A DNA stretch of 64,000 bases from Geodermatophilus telluris (GTDB lineage Bacteria; Actinomycetota; Actinomycetes; Mycobacteriales; Geodermatophilaceae), in the NCBI RefSeq assembly GCF_900102745.1, contig NZ_FMZF01000002.1:558001-622000 (forward strand), read 5' to 3'. Below are positions 7,411 to 14,697 of this stretch, piece by piece. Numbering within the stretch: the first letter of the stretch is position 1; every line of letters begins with the position of its first letter. The notes under the pieces were generated by a model, which was not told the origin of the DNA, did no database searches, and saw only the letters and a program-made list of their open reading frames with translations. The position numbers and the translations under genes are program-made.

Positions 7411-8004
7411 TCACCTACCGGCGGGTACGGCCTCCCAGCCCCCTGCCGGGGTGACCACGGCGCTCACCGGACGGTCGTGGTCGAGCGCCGGCAGCCGGTC
7501 GACGAGCTCGTCGTCGAAGACCAGCGCGACCACGACGGCGTCGTGCCGCACGTGCCGCAGCGCCCGGTCGTAGTAGCCGCCGCCGCGGCCCAGCCGCGTG
7601 CCCGTCCGGTCGACGGCGAGCGCGGGGACGACGACGACCTCGGCGGCGCCGATCGCCGTCGGTCCCAGGCGCGGCCCGACCGGCTCGAGCAGCCCGAAGC
7701 GGCCCGGCGCCAGCCGGCCGGTGTCGACCGCCCAGTGCAGCTGCGCGTCGCCGTCGGGGACCACCGGCAGCAGCACCCGCGCGCCCAGCTGGGTGAACGC
7801 GGCCGGGAGGCGCCCGTGGCCCGGCTCGGTCTCGTCGGGCACGAAGGCCGCCAGCGTCCGCACCCGCGCCAGCTGCCGCAGCAACGCGGTGGTGACGGCG
7901 GCCGCGGCCGTCGCCCGGTCGGTGGGGGAGCGGTCCCGGCGCTGGGCGCGGAACCGGTCGCGCAGCGCCGCCTTGACCGGTTCTGCGTCCTGCGGGGCGG
8001 TCAC
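7411..8004 (-). CDS. 5-formyltetrahydrofolate cyclo-ligase
   Basis: 197 residues. The N-terminal basic segment (KAALRDRFRAQRRDRSPTDR) and the C-terminal RLGRGGGYYDRAL signature, which binds ATP phosphate, identify the family. The enzyme converts 5-formyl-THF to 5,10-methenyl-THF with ATP, returning stored folate to one-carbon metabolism. The GTG at 8004 lies six bases after a TAGCCT -10 box, so the message is probably leaderless. It is transcribed divergently from galU, a common actinobacterial arrangement. Confidence 0.93.
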   Translation of the reverse strand: MTAPQDAEPVKAALRDRFRAQRRDRSPTDRATAAAAVTTALLRQLARVRTLAAFVPDETEPGHGRLPAAFTQLGARVLLPVVPDGDAQLHWAVDTGRLAPGRFGLLEPVGPRLGPTAIGAAEVVVVPALAVDRTGTRLGRGGGYYDRALRHVRHDAVVVALVFDDELVDRLPALDHDRPVSAVVTPAGGWEAVPAGR

Positions 8005-8010
8005 CGCAGC

Positions 8011-8016
8011 AGGCTA
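8011..8016 (-). promoter_or_regulatory. -10 box of the folate cyclo-ligase gene (leaderless)
   Basis: TAGCCT on the minus strand, six bases before the GTG at 8004. Confidence 0.5.
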
Positions 8017-8111
8017 GAGCCCGCCGCGGACCGCCCGGCGCGTCGGCCGCGCCTCCCCGCTGCCGCGCGCGCCGTCCCCGGCCGCCCGGCGGTCCGGCGC
8101 CGCCCGGTGGC

Positions 8112-8117
8112 TAGGCT
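8112..8117 (+). promoter_or_regulatory. -10 box of galU (leaderless)
   Basis: TAGGCT, six bases before the GTG at 8124. Confidence 0.5.
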
Positions 8118-8123
8118 CCGGGT

Positions 8124-9041
8124 GTGCAGAGCTCGCGGACCCGCCCGGCGCGCAAGGCCGTCATCCCCGTCGCCGGGATGGGCACCCGGTTCCTCCCCGC
8201 CACCAAGGCGGTGCCCAAGGAGCTGCTGCCGGTCGTCGACCGCCCGGCCCTGCAGTACATCGTCGAGGAGGCCGCGCGGGCGGGCCTGGCCGAGGTCCTC
8301 ATGGTCACCGGGCGCAACAAGGCCGCGATCGAGGACTACTTCGACCGCACGCCCGAGCTCGAGGCGGCCCTGGAGAAGAAGGGCGACGCCGCCCGGCTGG
8401 CCGCCGTCGCCGAGTCCACCGACGTGGCGCAGGTGCACTTCGTCCGGCAGGGCGAGGCCCGCGGCCTGGGCCACGCCGTGCTGCAGGCGGCCGCCTTCGT
8501 CGGCGACGAGCCCTTCGCGGTGCTGCTCGGCGACGACCTGATCGACGCGCGCGACCACCTGCTCGAGCAGATGCTCGCGGTGCAGGCCGAGCACGGCGGC
8601 TCGGTGATCGCGCTGCTCGACGTCGGCGCCGAGAACATCGACAAGTACGGCGCGGTCGCCATCGAGGAGGACGTCCAGGAGGGCGTCGTCACCATCACCG
8701 GCCTGGTGGAGAAGCCGCCGGTCGACGAGGCGCCGAGCAGCCTGGCGATCATCGGCCGCTACGTCCTCTCGCCCGAGGTGTTCGCGGTGCTGCGGGAGAC
8801 CGCGCCCGGCCGCGGCGGGGAGATCCAGCTGACCGACGCGCTGGCCACCCTGGTCGAGCGTGGCGAGCCGCTGCACGGCGTGGTCTTCGACGGCCGCCGG
8901 TACGACACCGGGGACAAGCTCGACTACCTCAAGGCGGTGGTCCGGCTGGCCGCCGAGCGGGAGGACCTCGGCCCGGCGCTGCGCTCCTGGCTGACCGAGT
9001 TCGTGGCCGACCTGCCCGCCGAGGGCGCGTCGCAGGCCTGA
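8124..9041 (+). CDS. galU: UTP-glucose-1-phosphate uridylyltransferase
   Basis: 305 residues. The nucleotide-binding loop GMGTRFLPATKAVPKE (about 15-30) and the VLLGDDLID metal site (about 130) are those of bacterial GalU. KYGAVAIEED and VEKPPVDEAPS follow in the usual order. It makes UDP-glucose from UTP and glucose-1-phosphate, and so supplies the UDP-glucose dehydrogenase of the polysaccharide region (47567-48886) as well as other glycans. It starts at GTG 8124 directly after a -10 box. It heads the galU-glp-rimJ-glpR gene order seen in many actinobacteria. Confidence 0.96.
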   Translation: MQSSRTRPARKAVIPVAGMGTRFLPATKAVPKELLPVVDRPALQYIVEEAARAGLAEVLMVTGRNKAAIEDYFDRTPELEAALEKKGDAARLAAVAESTDVAQVHFVRQGEARGLGHAVLQAAAFVGDEPFAVLLGDDLIDARDHLLEQMLAVQAEHGGSVIALLDVGAENIDKYGAVAIEEDVQEGVVTITGLVEKPPVDEAPSSLAIIGRYVLSPEVFAVLRETAPGRGGEIQLTDALATLVERGEPLHGVVFDGRRYDTGDKLDYLKAVVRLAAEREDLGPALRSWLTEFVADLPAEGASQA

Positions 9042-9072
9042 CCCGGCCCCCGCAGGGGGGACCATCGAGGCG

Positions 9073-10458
9073 ATGAGCGAGTACAGCCCGGGCGGGGCCC
9101 CGGCGGCACCCCGGGACACGACGGCGCTGGACCTGCGCAGCGGCGCGACCGTCGACCCGCCCGCCGTGCACGCGACCGCGCAGATCGACCGCGGGCAGGT
9201 CCCCCCGCCGCGCCCGGCGCCCGAGCCGGAGCCGGAGCTGCGGTCGGTGGAGGCGCACCTCGACGAGATCCTGGCCGCCGTCCCGCAGCCGGAGCCGATC
9301 GAGCTCGCCGTCCTCGACGCGCAGGGCCTGCTCTGCGCCGAGGAGGTGGTCAGCGCCCGCGCCCTGCCGGCCTTCGACCAGGCCGCCCTCGACGGCTACG
9401 CCGTCCGCGCGGAGGACGTCGTCGCCGCCGCGCCCGACGCGCCGGTCGAGCTCGCCGTGGTGGGGGAGACCGTCGCCGGGGCGGCCGGCCTGACGTCGCT
9501 GGCCCCGGGGCTGGCGCAGAAGGTCTCCGCCGGGGCGATGCTGCCCGCCGGCGCCGACGTCGTCGTCCCGGCCGTGTGGACCGACGGCGGCGTCGTGCGG
9601 GTGCAGGTGCACGCCGGCCCGGCCGCGGGCAGCTACGTGCGCCGGGCCGGCGACGACGTCTCGCCCGGCACCGCCGCCGTCCACGTCGGGACGCCGATCG
9701 GCCCGGCGCAGATCAGCCTGCTGGCCGCCGTCGGCCGCGACCGGGTGCAGGTGCGCCCGCGGCCGCGGGTCGCCGTCCTGTCGGCGGGCAGCGAGCTGGT
9801 CGACATCACCACCCAGCCGGCGCCGGGCCAGGTGGTCGACGTCAACACCTACGCGCTGGCCGCCGCCGCCCGCGACGCCGGGGCCTCCGCGTACCGCTGG
9901 GGGATCCTGCCCACCGAGCGCCGCCGGCTGACCGAGGTGCTGGAGAGCCAGCTGCTGCGCAGCGACCTGGTGCTCATCGCCGGCACGCACGCCGCCGAGG
10001 GCGACCTCGTGCAGGAGGTGCTCGCCGAGCTGGGCCCGATGCGCTTCCGTCAGGTGACGATGCACCCCGGCGCGGTGCAGGGCTTCGGCCGGCTGGGCCG
10101 CGACGAGGTGCCGGTGATCTGCGTGCCGGGCGAGCCGGTGGCGGCGCTGGTCTCCTTCGAGGTCTTCGTGCGTCCGGCGATCCGCTCGATGCTCGGGAAG
10201 CGGCAGCTGTTCCGGCGCACGGTGCAGGCGATCTCGGCCGAGCGGCTGGTCTCGCCGCTGGGCTACCGGCAGTACCTGCACGGCCAGGTCATGCGCCACC
10301 CCGACGGCGGCTACGTCGTCGAGCCGCTCGGGGACGGCGAGGAGGCGCTGCTGGCCCGGATGGCCCGCGCCAACTGCCTGATCGTCCTGGACGAGGACGT
10401 CACCGAGGTCGCCGAGGGCGGGCTGGTGACCGTCATGCCGCTGCTGCTGGGCGGCTGA
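9073..10458 (+). CDS. glp: MoeA/gephyrin-like protein, probably the divisome protein Glp
   Basis: 461 residues with a MoeA-type core preceded by about 60 residues of Pro/Glu-rich extension. The core retains LDGYAVRAEDV, but the canonical MoeA T-G-G-x-S loop reads AGTHAAEGD (about residue 302) and the later Pro-Gly-Asn-Pro turn reads CVPGEPVAALV. Molybdenum insertion is therefore doubtful. In corynebacteria the gephyrin-like Glp binds FtsZ and the membrane protein GlpR, and a glpR homologue is two genes downstream here. I infer a cell-division role rather than cofactor synthesis. The ATG start follows GA-rich sequence 31 bases after galU. Confidence 0.8.
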   Translation: MSEYSPGGAPAAPRDTTALDLRSGATVDPPAVHATAQIDRGQVPPPRPAPEPEPELRSVEAHLDEILAAVPQPEPIELAVLDAQGLLCAEEVVSARALPAFDQAALDGYAVRAEDVVAAAPDAPVELAVVGETVAGAAGLTSLAPGLAQKVSAGAMLPAGADVVVPAVWTDGGVVRVQVHAGPAAGSYVRRAGDDVSPGTAAVHVGTPIGPAQISLLAAVGRDRVQVRPRPRVAVLSAGSELVDITTQPAPGQVVDVNTYALAAAARDAGASAYRWGILPTERRRLTEVLESQLLRSDLVLIAGTHAAEGDLVQEVLAELGPMRFRQVTMHPGAVQGFGRLGRDEVPVICVPGEPVAALVSFEVFVRPAIRSMLGKRQLFRRTVQAISAERLVSPLGYRQYLHGQVMRHPDGGYVVEPLGDGEEALLARMARANCLIVLDEDVTEVAEGGLVTVMPLLLGG

Positions 10459-10459
10459 G

Positions 10460-11086
10460 CTGGACCTCGACCCGCTGCAGCACCCCGGCTGGCCCGCCCG
10501 CCTGGCGTACGGGCCGGTCGAGCTGCACCCGCTGCGCCGCGGTGACGCCGCGGAGTGGAGCCGGCTGCGGCTGGCCAACGAGAGCTGGCTGCGGCCGTGG
10601 GAGCCCTCGGCCGGGGTGGCGTGGTCGGTGCGGCACACGCCCGCGGCCTACCGGGCGATGCGCCGCTCGGTGGCCCGGCGCGCCCGCAGCGGGGGCTCGC
10701 TGCCCTTCGCCGTCCGGGTGGAGGGGCGGCTGGCCGGGCAGGTGACCGTGGACAACGTGGTGCGCGGCGCGCTGCGCTCGGGGTCGCTGGGCTACTGGAT
10801 CGACCGCGGCGTGGCCGGCCGGGGGATGGCCTCGCTGGCGGTGGCGCTGGTGTGCGACCACGCCTTCGGCCCGGCCGGGCTGCACCGGCTGCAGGCCGAC
10901 ATCCGGCCGGAGAACCAGCCCAGCCAGCGGCTGGTCGAGCGGCTCGGCTTCCGCCGCGAGGGCCTGCTGCGCCGCTACCTCGACATCGACGGCGACTGGC
11001 GCGACCACCTGTCCTACGCGCTGCTGGCGGAGGACCTCCCGGGCGGCGTGCTGGGCCACTGGCTGTCCTCGGCGTCCCGCACCTAG
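10460..11086 (+). CDS. GNAT acetyltransferase (RimJ-like), apparent CTG start
   Basis: About 208 residues. GPVELHPLRRGDAAEWSRLR is the first strand and helix of the RimI/RimJ-type GNAT fold. SLGYWIDRGVAGRGMASLAV holds the acetyl-CoA pyrophosphate loop (Q/RGxGxA type), and NQPSQRLVERLGFRREGLLR is the family's C-terminal signature. It probably acetylates an N-terminus or a small substrate. The frame opens at 10430 and contains no ATG, GTG or TTG before the GTG at 10616, which is inside the fold; CTG 10460, two bases after the glp stop, is the only sensible start. Co-transcribed with glp. Confidence 0.85.
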   Translation: MDLDPLQHPGWPARLAYGPVELHPLRRGDAAEWSRLRLANESWLRPWEPSAGVAWSVRHTPAAYRAMRRSVARRARSGGSLPFAVRVEGRLAGQVTVDNVVRGALRSGSLGYWIDRGVAGRGMASLAVALVCDHAFGPAGLHRLQADIRPENQPSQRLVERLGFRREGLLRRYLDIDGDWRDHLSYALLAEDLPGGVLGHWLSSASRT

Positions 11087-11207
11087 CACGCTGACCGAGC
11101 GTGTCCGGATGACTCCGTGTCGACACGCCGCCCGCGTCGCCCCTTCCGTCCCACAACACTCCCGCGACACGCCCGCGCGCCTCCCTCTCCCGGGTGGGGC
11201 GCGTGCA

Positions 11208-11213
11208 TAACCT
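11208..11213 (+). promoter_or_regulatory. Candidate -10 box upstream of glpR
   Basis: TAACCT, about 38 bases before the ATG at 11252. This would give glpR its own leadered transcript besides read-through from glp. Confidence 0.35.
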
Positions 11214-11251
11214 GCCGCGGCAAGTGACTCGTGTGACGGGTGGTGTTCTCG

Positions 11252-11941
11252 ATGGGGTCAGGCGTGCTGCTCGCCGCTCTGGTCGTGCTGTGGTTCGTGG
11301 TGCTGGTGCCCATGGTGGTGACCCGCGACACGTCCTCGACCCGTGCGGAGGTCGCCGAGGGCCGGACGCTGCAGCGCCGGCGGGCCGGTGACCCGGTCCG
11401 CTCCGCGGCGACCGAGCGGGTCTCGGTCGACCGCGAGACGCTGCGCCGCACCGGCGAGCTGCGGGTCGACGTGCACGCCGTCCGCCGGCGCACGCTGGCC
11501 GGGCTGGTGACGCTGACGGCGCTGGCGCTGGCCGGTGCGCTGCTCGTCTCGCCGTGGCTGTGGCTGCTGCAGGGGCTGCTCGACGTCGCCCTGGTCGGCT
11601 ACCTCGTGGTGCTGCGCGCCGCCGTCCGCCGCGAGCAGGCCGCCGCCCGCCGCGCCGCCCGCGCCGCCGCCCGCGTGCGCCCCGCCGCCCGGCCGGCCCC
11701 GCGGCCGGTCGCCGAGCCGCTGCGCGCCGAGCCCGTGGTGGAGGAGGTGCACCACACCGTCGGCCTGCCGCACCCGAGCCTGCCGCTCGCCCCGGTGCAC
11801 CCGCTGCGCCCCGGTCGCGTCGTCGCCGCCCGGACGCCGGCGCCGGCCGGCTGGCAGGACAGCGCCGTCGTGGGCCTCGACGACGACGACATCGGTTTCG
11901 CCGACGTCGACCTCTACCAGCCCCGCGTCGTCAACGGCTGA
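11252..11941 (+). CDS. glpR: Divisome membrane protein GlpR/SepX-like
   Basis: 229 residues. An N-terminal transmembrane helix (SGVLLAALVVLWFVVLVPM) leads into a cytosolic stretch with DRETLRRTGELRVDVHAVRR. Two further hydrophobic segments follow (about 90-130), then a long Ala/Arg/Pro-rich tail ending DDDDIGFADVDLYQP. This layout and the position downstream of glp and rimJ match GlpR (corynebacteria) and SepX (Streptomyces), membrane partners of the gephyrin-like Glp in division. Assignment rests on topology and synteny. ATG 11252 and GTG 11240 are both possible starts. Confidence 0.75.
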   Translation: MGSGVLLAALVVLWFVVLVPMVVTRDTSSTRAEVAEGRTLQRRRAGDPVRSAATERVSVDRETLRRTGELRVDVHAVRRRTLAGLVTLTALALAGALLVSPWLWLLQGLLDVALVGYLVVLRAAVRREQAAARRAARAAARVRPAARPAPRPVAEPLRAEPVVEEVHHTVGLPHPSLPLAPVHPLRPGRVVAARTPAPAGWQDSAVVGLDDDDIGFADVDLYQPRVVNG

Positions 11942-11949
11942 CAGAAGGA

Positions 11950-12000
11950 CCCCCCTGCCCCCCGCCCCTCGCAGGCTCGCGGCGGGACCCTGCAGGGGGG
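11950..12000 (+). terminator. Possible terminator hairpin after glpR
   Basis: Nine-base complementary arms (CCCCCCTGC and GCAGGGGGG) enclose a 33-base, itself self-complementary, loop. There is no U-tract. Plausible only. Confidence 0.35.
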
Positions 12001-12063
12001 CCACCGACCGGCGCCGCCCCCGTCGCGGCGCCGGGACGGGCGGGCGGTAAGCTCGTCCGCGTC

Positions 12064-12139
<76 letters not shown>

Positions 12140-12144
12140 CGTCC

Positions 12145-12182
12145 CGACCCAGGCCGGGCCCACCAGGGCCCGGCCTGGGTCG
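12145..12182 (+). terminator. Perfect 17-bp hairpin after tRNA-Ala
   Basis: An uninterrupted 17-base stem with the tetraloop ACCA starts eight bases after the tRNA. No U-tract follows, as is common for actinobacterial terminators. It probably ends the tRNA transcript and shields the secreted-protein island downstream. Confidence 0.75.
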
Positions 12183-12254
12183 TCTCCGGGGCCGTGTGGC
12201 CGTGGCCCCCTCACCCCTCCCTCACCCGGTCGGGTGACCCCTCTCGCCGTCGCC

Positions 12255-12280
12255 CTCAGTGGTCGTCCCCGCGCGCCGAT
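12255..12280 (+). promoter_or_regulatory. FliA/WhiG (sigma-28)-type promoter 1
   Basis: CTCA (12255-12258), 16 bases, then GCCGAT (12275-12280, followed by GC). This matches the actinobacterial FliA pattern CTCA-N15-17-GCCGA. It sits 56 bases before the GTG of the TasA-like gene. One of four such elements within 5.3 kb. Confidence 0.65.
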
Positions 12281-12336
12281 GCCTGCTGTGTCCAGCACGC
12301 AGACCCCCCTGCGTCACTCCACGTGAAGGAGGCATC

Positions 12337-12990
12337 GTGCGCGTCTCCCTGCGCCGCGGTCGCCGATCCGTGCTGGCCGGCGCGGTCCCCGTGGGTCTGG
12401 TGCTGAGCATGGCGCTCACCTGGAGCTCGACCCACGCGGCCTTCTCGGCCAGCACCAACAACCCGGGCAACTCCTGGCAGACCGGCAGCGTCGTGCTGGC
12501 CGACAACGACAGCAACACGGCGCTGTTCCAGAGCACCGTGGAGGTCGGCCTCGTCCCCGGGGCCGCGAAGTCCCGCTGCATCCGGCTCGACTACACCGGC
12601 GACGTCACCGCCGACATCCGGATGTACGTCGGCCTGCCCACTGGCGGTGTGACCACCCTCGACACCTTCCTGGTCATGAGCGTGGAGCGCGGGCAGAACG
12701 TCAGCGCGTCGACCGCGGTGGCCCCCGACTGCAGCACCGGGTTCACCCAGAACGCCACCCGGACGTTCCTGTTCAACACCGCCCAGGCCAACGACCCCGC
12801 CGCCGACCAGGCGGCCACGCTCGCCGCGCTGCGCAGCCGTGCCGACTACGGCACCGGGCTGTCGCTGGGCGCCCCGGTCGCCCCGGGGACGTCGCTGACC
12901 CTGCGCGTCTCCTACTCGGTGATGGACAACAACAACGCGCAGCGGACCCGCTCCGACGCCACCATCACGTGGGAAGCGCGCAACACGTGA
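12337..12990 (+). CDS. Secreted TasA/camelysin-like protein, probable SipW substrate
   Basis: 217 residues. A signal peptide (basic RRGRRSVLAG, then LVLSMALTWSSTHAAF) ends near residue 36. The mature protein begins FSASTNNPGNSW, a start shared with the two tandem proteins at 16447 and 17614. The mature part is a beta-rich, Asn/Thr-rich domain resembling CalY/TasA-type surface or matrix proteins, with two cysteines. The next gene is a SipW-type signal peptidase overlapping it by four bases, which is the classical pairing. The GTG at 12337 has an AAGGAGG site, and a FliA-type promoter lies upstream. Fibre formation is an inference from the family. Confidence 0.75.
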   Translation: MRVSLRRGRRSVLAGAVPVGLVLSMALTWSSTHAAFSASTNNPGNSWQTGSVVLADNDSNTALFQSTVEVGLVPGAAKSRCIRLDYTGDVTADIRMYVGLPTGGVTTLDTFLVMSVERGQNVSASTAVAPDCSTGFTQNATRTFLFNTAQANDPAADQAATLAALRSRADYGTGLSLGAPVAPGTSLTLRVSYSVMDNNNAQRTRSDATITWEARNT

Positions 12991-13595
12991 GCACGCCCGC
13001 CGCTCCCTCGTGGGCGTCCCGGGCCGCGGCCACCGGCCGGATCGCGGTGGCGGTCGTCCTGGTGGCCGTCGCCGGCCTGGGCGTCCTCGCCCTGGCCCCC
13101 CGGCTCGTCGGCTTCGAGGGCCACGTGGTCGTCTCCGGCTCGATGGCCCCGCGGCTCGCCGAGGGCGACGTGGTGCTGACCCGCCCGGTCGCCGTGGCCG
13201 ACCTCGAGCCGGGGCAGATCCTGCTGTTCCCCGACCCCTCGGGTGCCGACCGGCTGGTGGTGCACCGGCTGGTGTCGTTCGACGACAGCGGCGCCCTGGT
13301 CACCCGCGGCGACGCCAACCAGAGCAACGACACCACGCACGTGCCGGCGGCCAGCGTCATCGGCCAGGTGCAGCTGCGGGTGCCCTACGTCGGCCTCCCC
13401 GCGTACTGGCGGGCCGAGGGCCGGTGGGGCTCCATCGGGGTGACCGCCGTCCTGCTCGCCGCGGCCGCCGTCGTCGTGGCCGGCCGCTCCGGCGACGCCC
13501 GGGGCCGCACCACCGCCGACCGCGGGTCCGCGCCGCGGGGTCGCACCACCGCCGACCGGCTCTCCGCCGCCGCGACGGTGCGCCCCGCCGTCTGA
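12987..13595 (+). CDS. sipW: SipW-type (ER-type) signal peptidase I
   Basis: 202 residues. An N-terminal transmembrane helix ([20 protein letters not shown]) is followed by the catalytic serine box [27 protein letters not shown] has histidine in place of the bacterial catalytic lysine, and [10 protein letters not shown] is the conserved Asp box. The Ser-His arrangement marks the SipW/eukaryotic subclass that processes TasA-like precursors. A second transmembrane helix ([17 protein letters not shown]) and a basic tail with a repeated GRTTADR follow. The GTG overlaps the previous stop (GTGA), so enzyme and substrate are translationally coupled. Confidence 0.9.
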   Translation: MSTPAAPSWASRAAATGRIAVAVVLVAVAGLGVLALAPRLVGFEGHVVVSGSMAPRLAEGDVVLTRPVAVADLEPGQILLFPDPSGADRLVVHRLVSFDDSGALVTRGDANQSNDTTHVPAASVIGQVQLRVPYVGLPAYWRAEGRWGSIGVTAVLLAAAAVVVAGRSGDARGRTTADRGSAPRGRTTADRLSAAATVRPAV

Positions 13596-13611
13596 CCCGT
13601 CGGCCGCCCCG

Positions 13612-13637
13612 CTCAACAACCACGCCGCGGAGCCGAT
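13612..13637 (+). promoter_or_regulatory. FliA/WhiG-type promoter 2
   Basis: CTCA (13612-13615), 16 bases, GCCGAT (13632-13637, followed by GA). It lies 40 bases before the GTG of the Pro/Thr-rich secreted protein gene, 16 bases after the sipW stop. Confidence 0.65.
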
Positions 13638-13677
13638 GAGACCAGGAGGCCCGTACCGCGCCGGGGAGGAGGACAGC

Positions 13678-14697
13678 GTGCGCCGAGCACCCCAGGGCAC
13701 GCCCCGGCGCGCCGCCGCCTGGCTCGTCGGTGCCGCCCTGTTCGCCGCCCTCGCCGCCGAGGGGCTGCCGGTGGCGACCACCCCCGCCGCCGCCGGCACG
13801 AGCGCGGTCAGCCTGGTCGACGACCGCGGCGGTGCCGCGCTGTTCACCTCCACCGGCCTGACCCCGGGGCGCACCGAGAGCGCCTGCGTGGCCCTGGCGG
13901 TCACCGGTTCGGCCGAGTCGCTCGGCGAGGTCGAGCTCAGCGCCACCGGGACCGGCGGCGACCTCGCCCCGTACCTGCGGGTCGGCATCGAGGCCGGCAC
14001 CCTGGCCGACCCGTCCCGGTGCGCCACGTTCAGCGGCGTGCCTGTCTGGAGCGGGACGCTCGCCCAGCTGCCCACCGACGCCACCGCCGGCATCCCCACG
14101 GGCTGGCGACCGGACTCGGCGTCCCGGGCGGTCTTCCGGCTCACCGTGTCCGTCCCCGACGACCCCCGGGCGCAGGGCCGCCGCGCGGCGGCCACCTTCG
14201 TCTGGGCGCTCGACGTCGAGCCCCACCCGCCGGCGCCGGCGCCCACCTCCTCGCCGGTCGCGGCCCGCACCCCGGAGCCGTCGCCGACCCCCACGCCGAC
14301 CCCGACCCCCACACCGGAGCCGACGCCGGAGGTGCTCCCCGCACCCACTCCCGAGCCGACGCCCACGCCGGAGGTCCCGAGCCCGACGCCGCTCCCGTCG
14401 GACGAGCCGCCGCCGACCAGCGACGTCGTCGAGGCCGAGCCGCTGGAGGCCCCGCCGGCGACGGTCGCCGAGGCGGTCGCGCAGGCGGTCGCCCAGGTGG
14501 CCGCCGCGGTGGGGGAGACCGCGGTCGCCGTCGCCCAGGACGGCCAGTTCCCGCTCGGGCTGGTGGGCGTGGTGGTCGGCTTCCTCTTCGTCCAGGGCCG
14601 GCTCGACCGGCGGGACCCCAAGCTGACGCTCGCCCGGGTCAGCACCGACGTGCACGACTTCCAGGACTTCCCCCGAACGCCGAGGACCACGACATGA
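13678..14697 (+). CDS. Membrane-anchored secreted protein with Pro/Thr repeat stalk
   Basis: 339 residues. A signal peptide ends near TPAAAG. The domain that follows resembles the core of the TasA-like protein upstream: [20 protein letters not shown] against its ADNDSNTALFQSTVEVGLVPG-type segment. Next come a Pro/Thr/Glu-rich stalk of about 70 residues containing runs of PTPTPTP and PEPTPE, a coiled Ala/Val segment, and a C-terminal hydrophobic helix ([13 protein letters not shown]) with a basic cytoplasmic tail. It therefore looks tethered to the membrane by its C-terminus. The GTG at 13678 has GGAGG six bases upstream. It overlaps the diguanylate cyclase gene by ATGA. Confidence 0.7.
   Translation: MRRAPQGTPRRAAAWLVGAALFAALAAEGLPVATTPAAAGTSAVSLVDDRGGAALFTSTGLTPGRTESACVALAVTGSAESLGEVELSATGTGGDLAPYLRVGIEAGTLADPSRCATFSGVPVWSGTLAQLPTDATAGIPTGWRPDSASRAVFRLTVSVPDDPRAQGRRAAATFVWALDVEPHPPAPAPTSSPVAARTPEPSPTPTPTPTPTPEPTPEVLPAPTPEPTPTPEVPSPTPLPSDEPPPTSDVVEAEPLEAPPATVAEAVAQAVAQVAAAVGETAVAVAQDGQFPLGLVGVVVGFLFVQGRLDRRDPKLTLARVSTDVHDFQDFPRTPRTTT

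Noticed and set aside
9073..10458. Annotation of this gene as a functional molybdopterin molybdotransferase.
   Set aside because: The T-G-G-x-S loop is missing and the neighbourhood is that of the divisome gene glp, so plain MoeA function is not supported.
14270..14420. Short tandem DNA repeats as a possible phase-variable tract.
   Set aside because: They encode the Pro/Thr/Glu stalk with irregular codon choice rather than a homogeneous microsatellite, so slippage is not especially likely.
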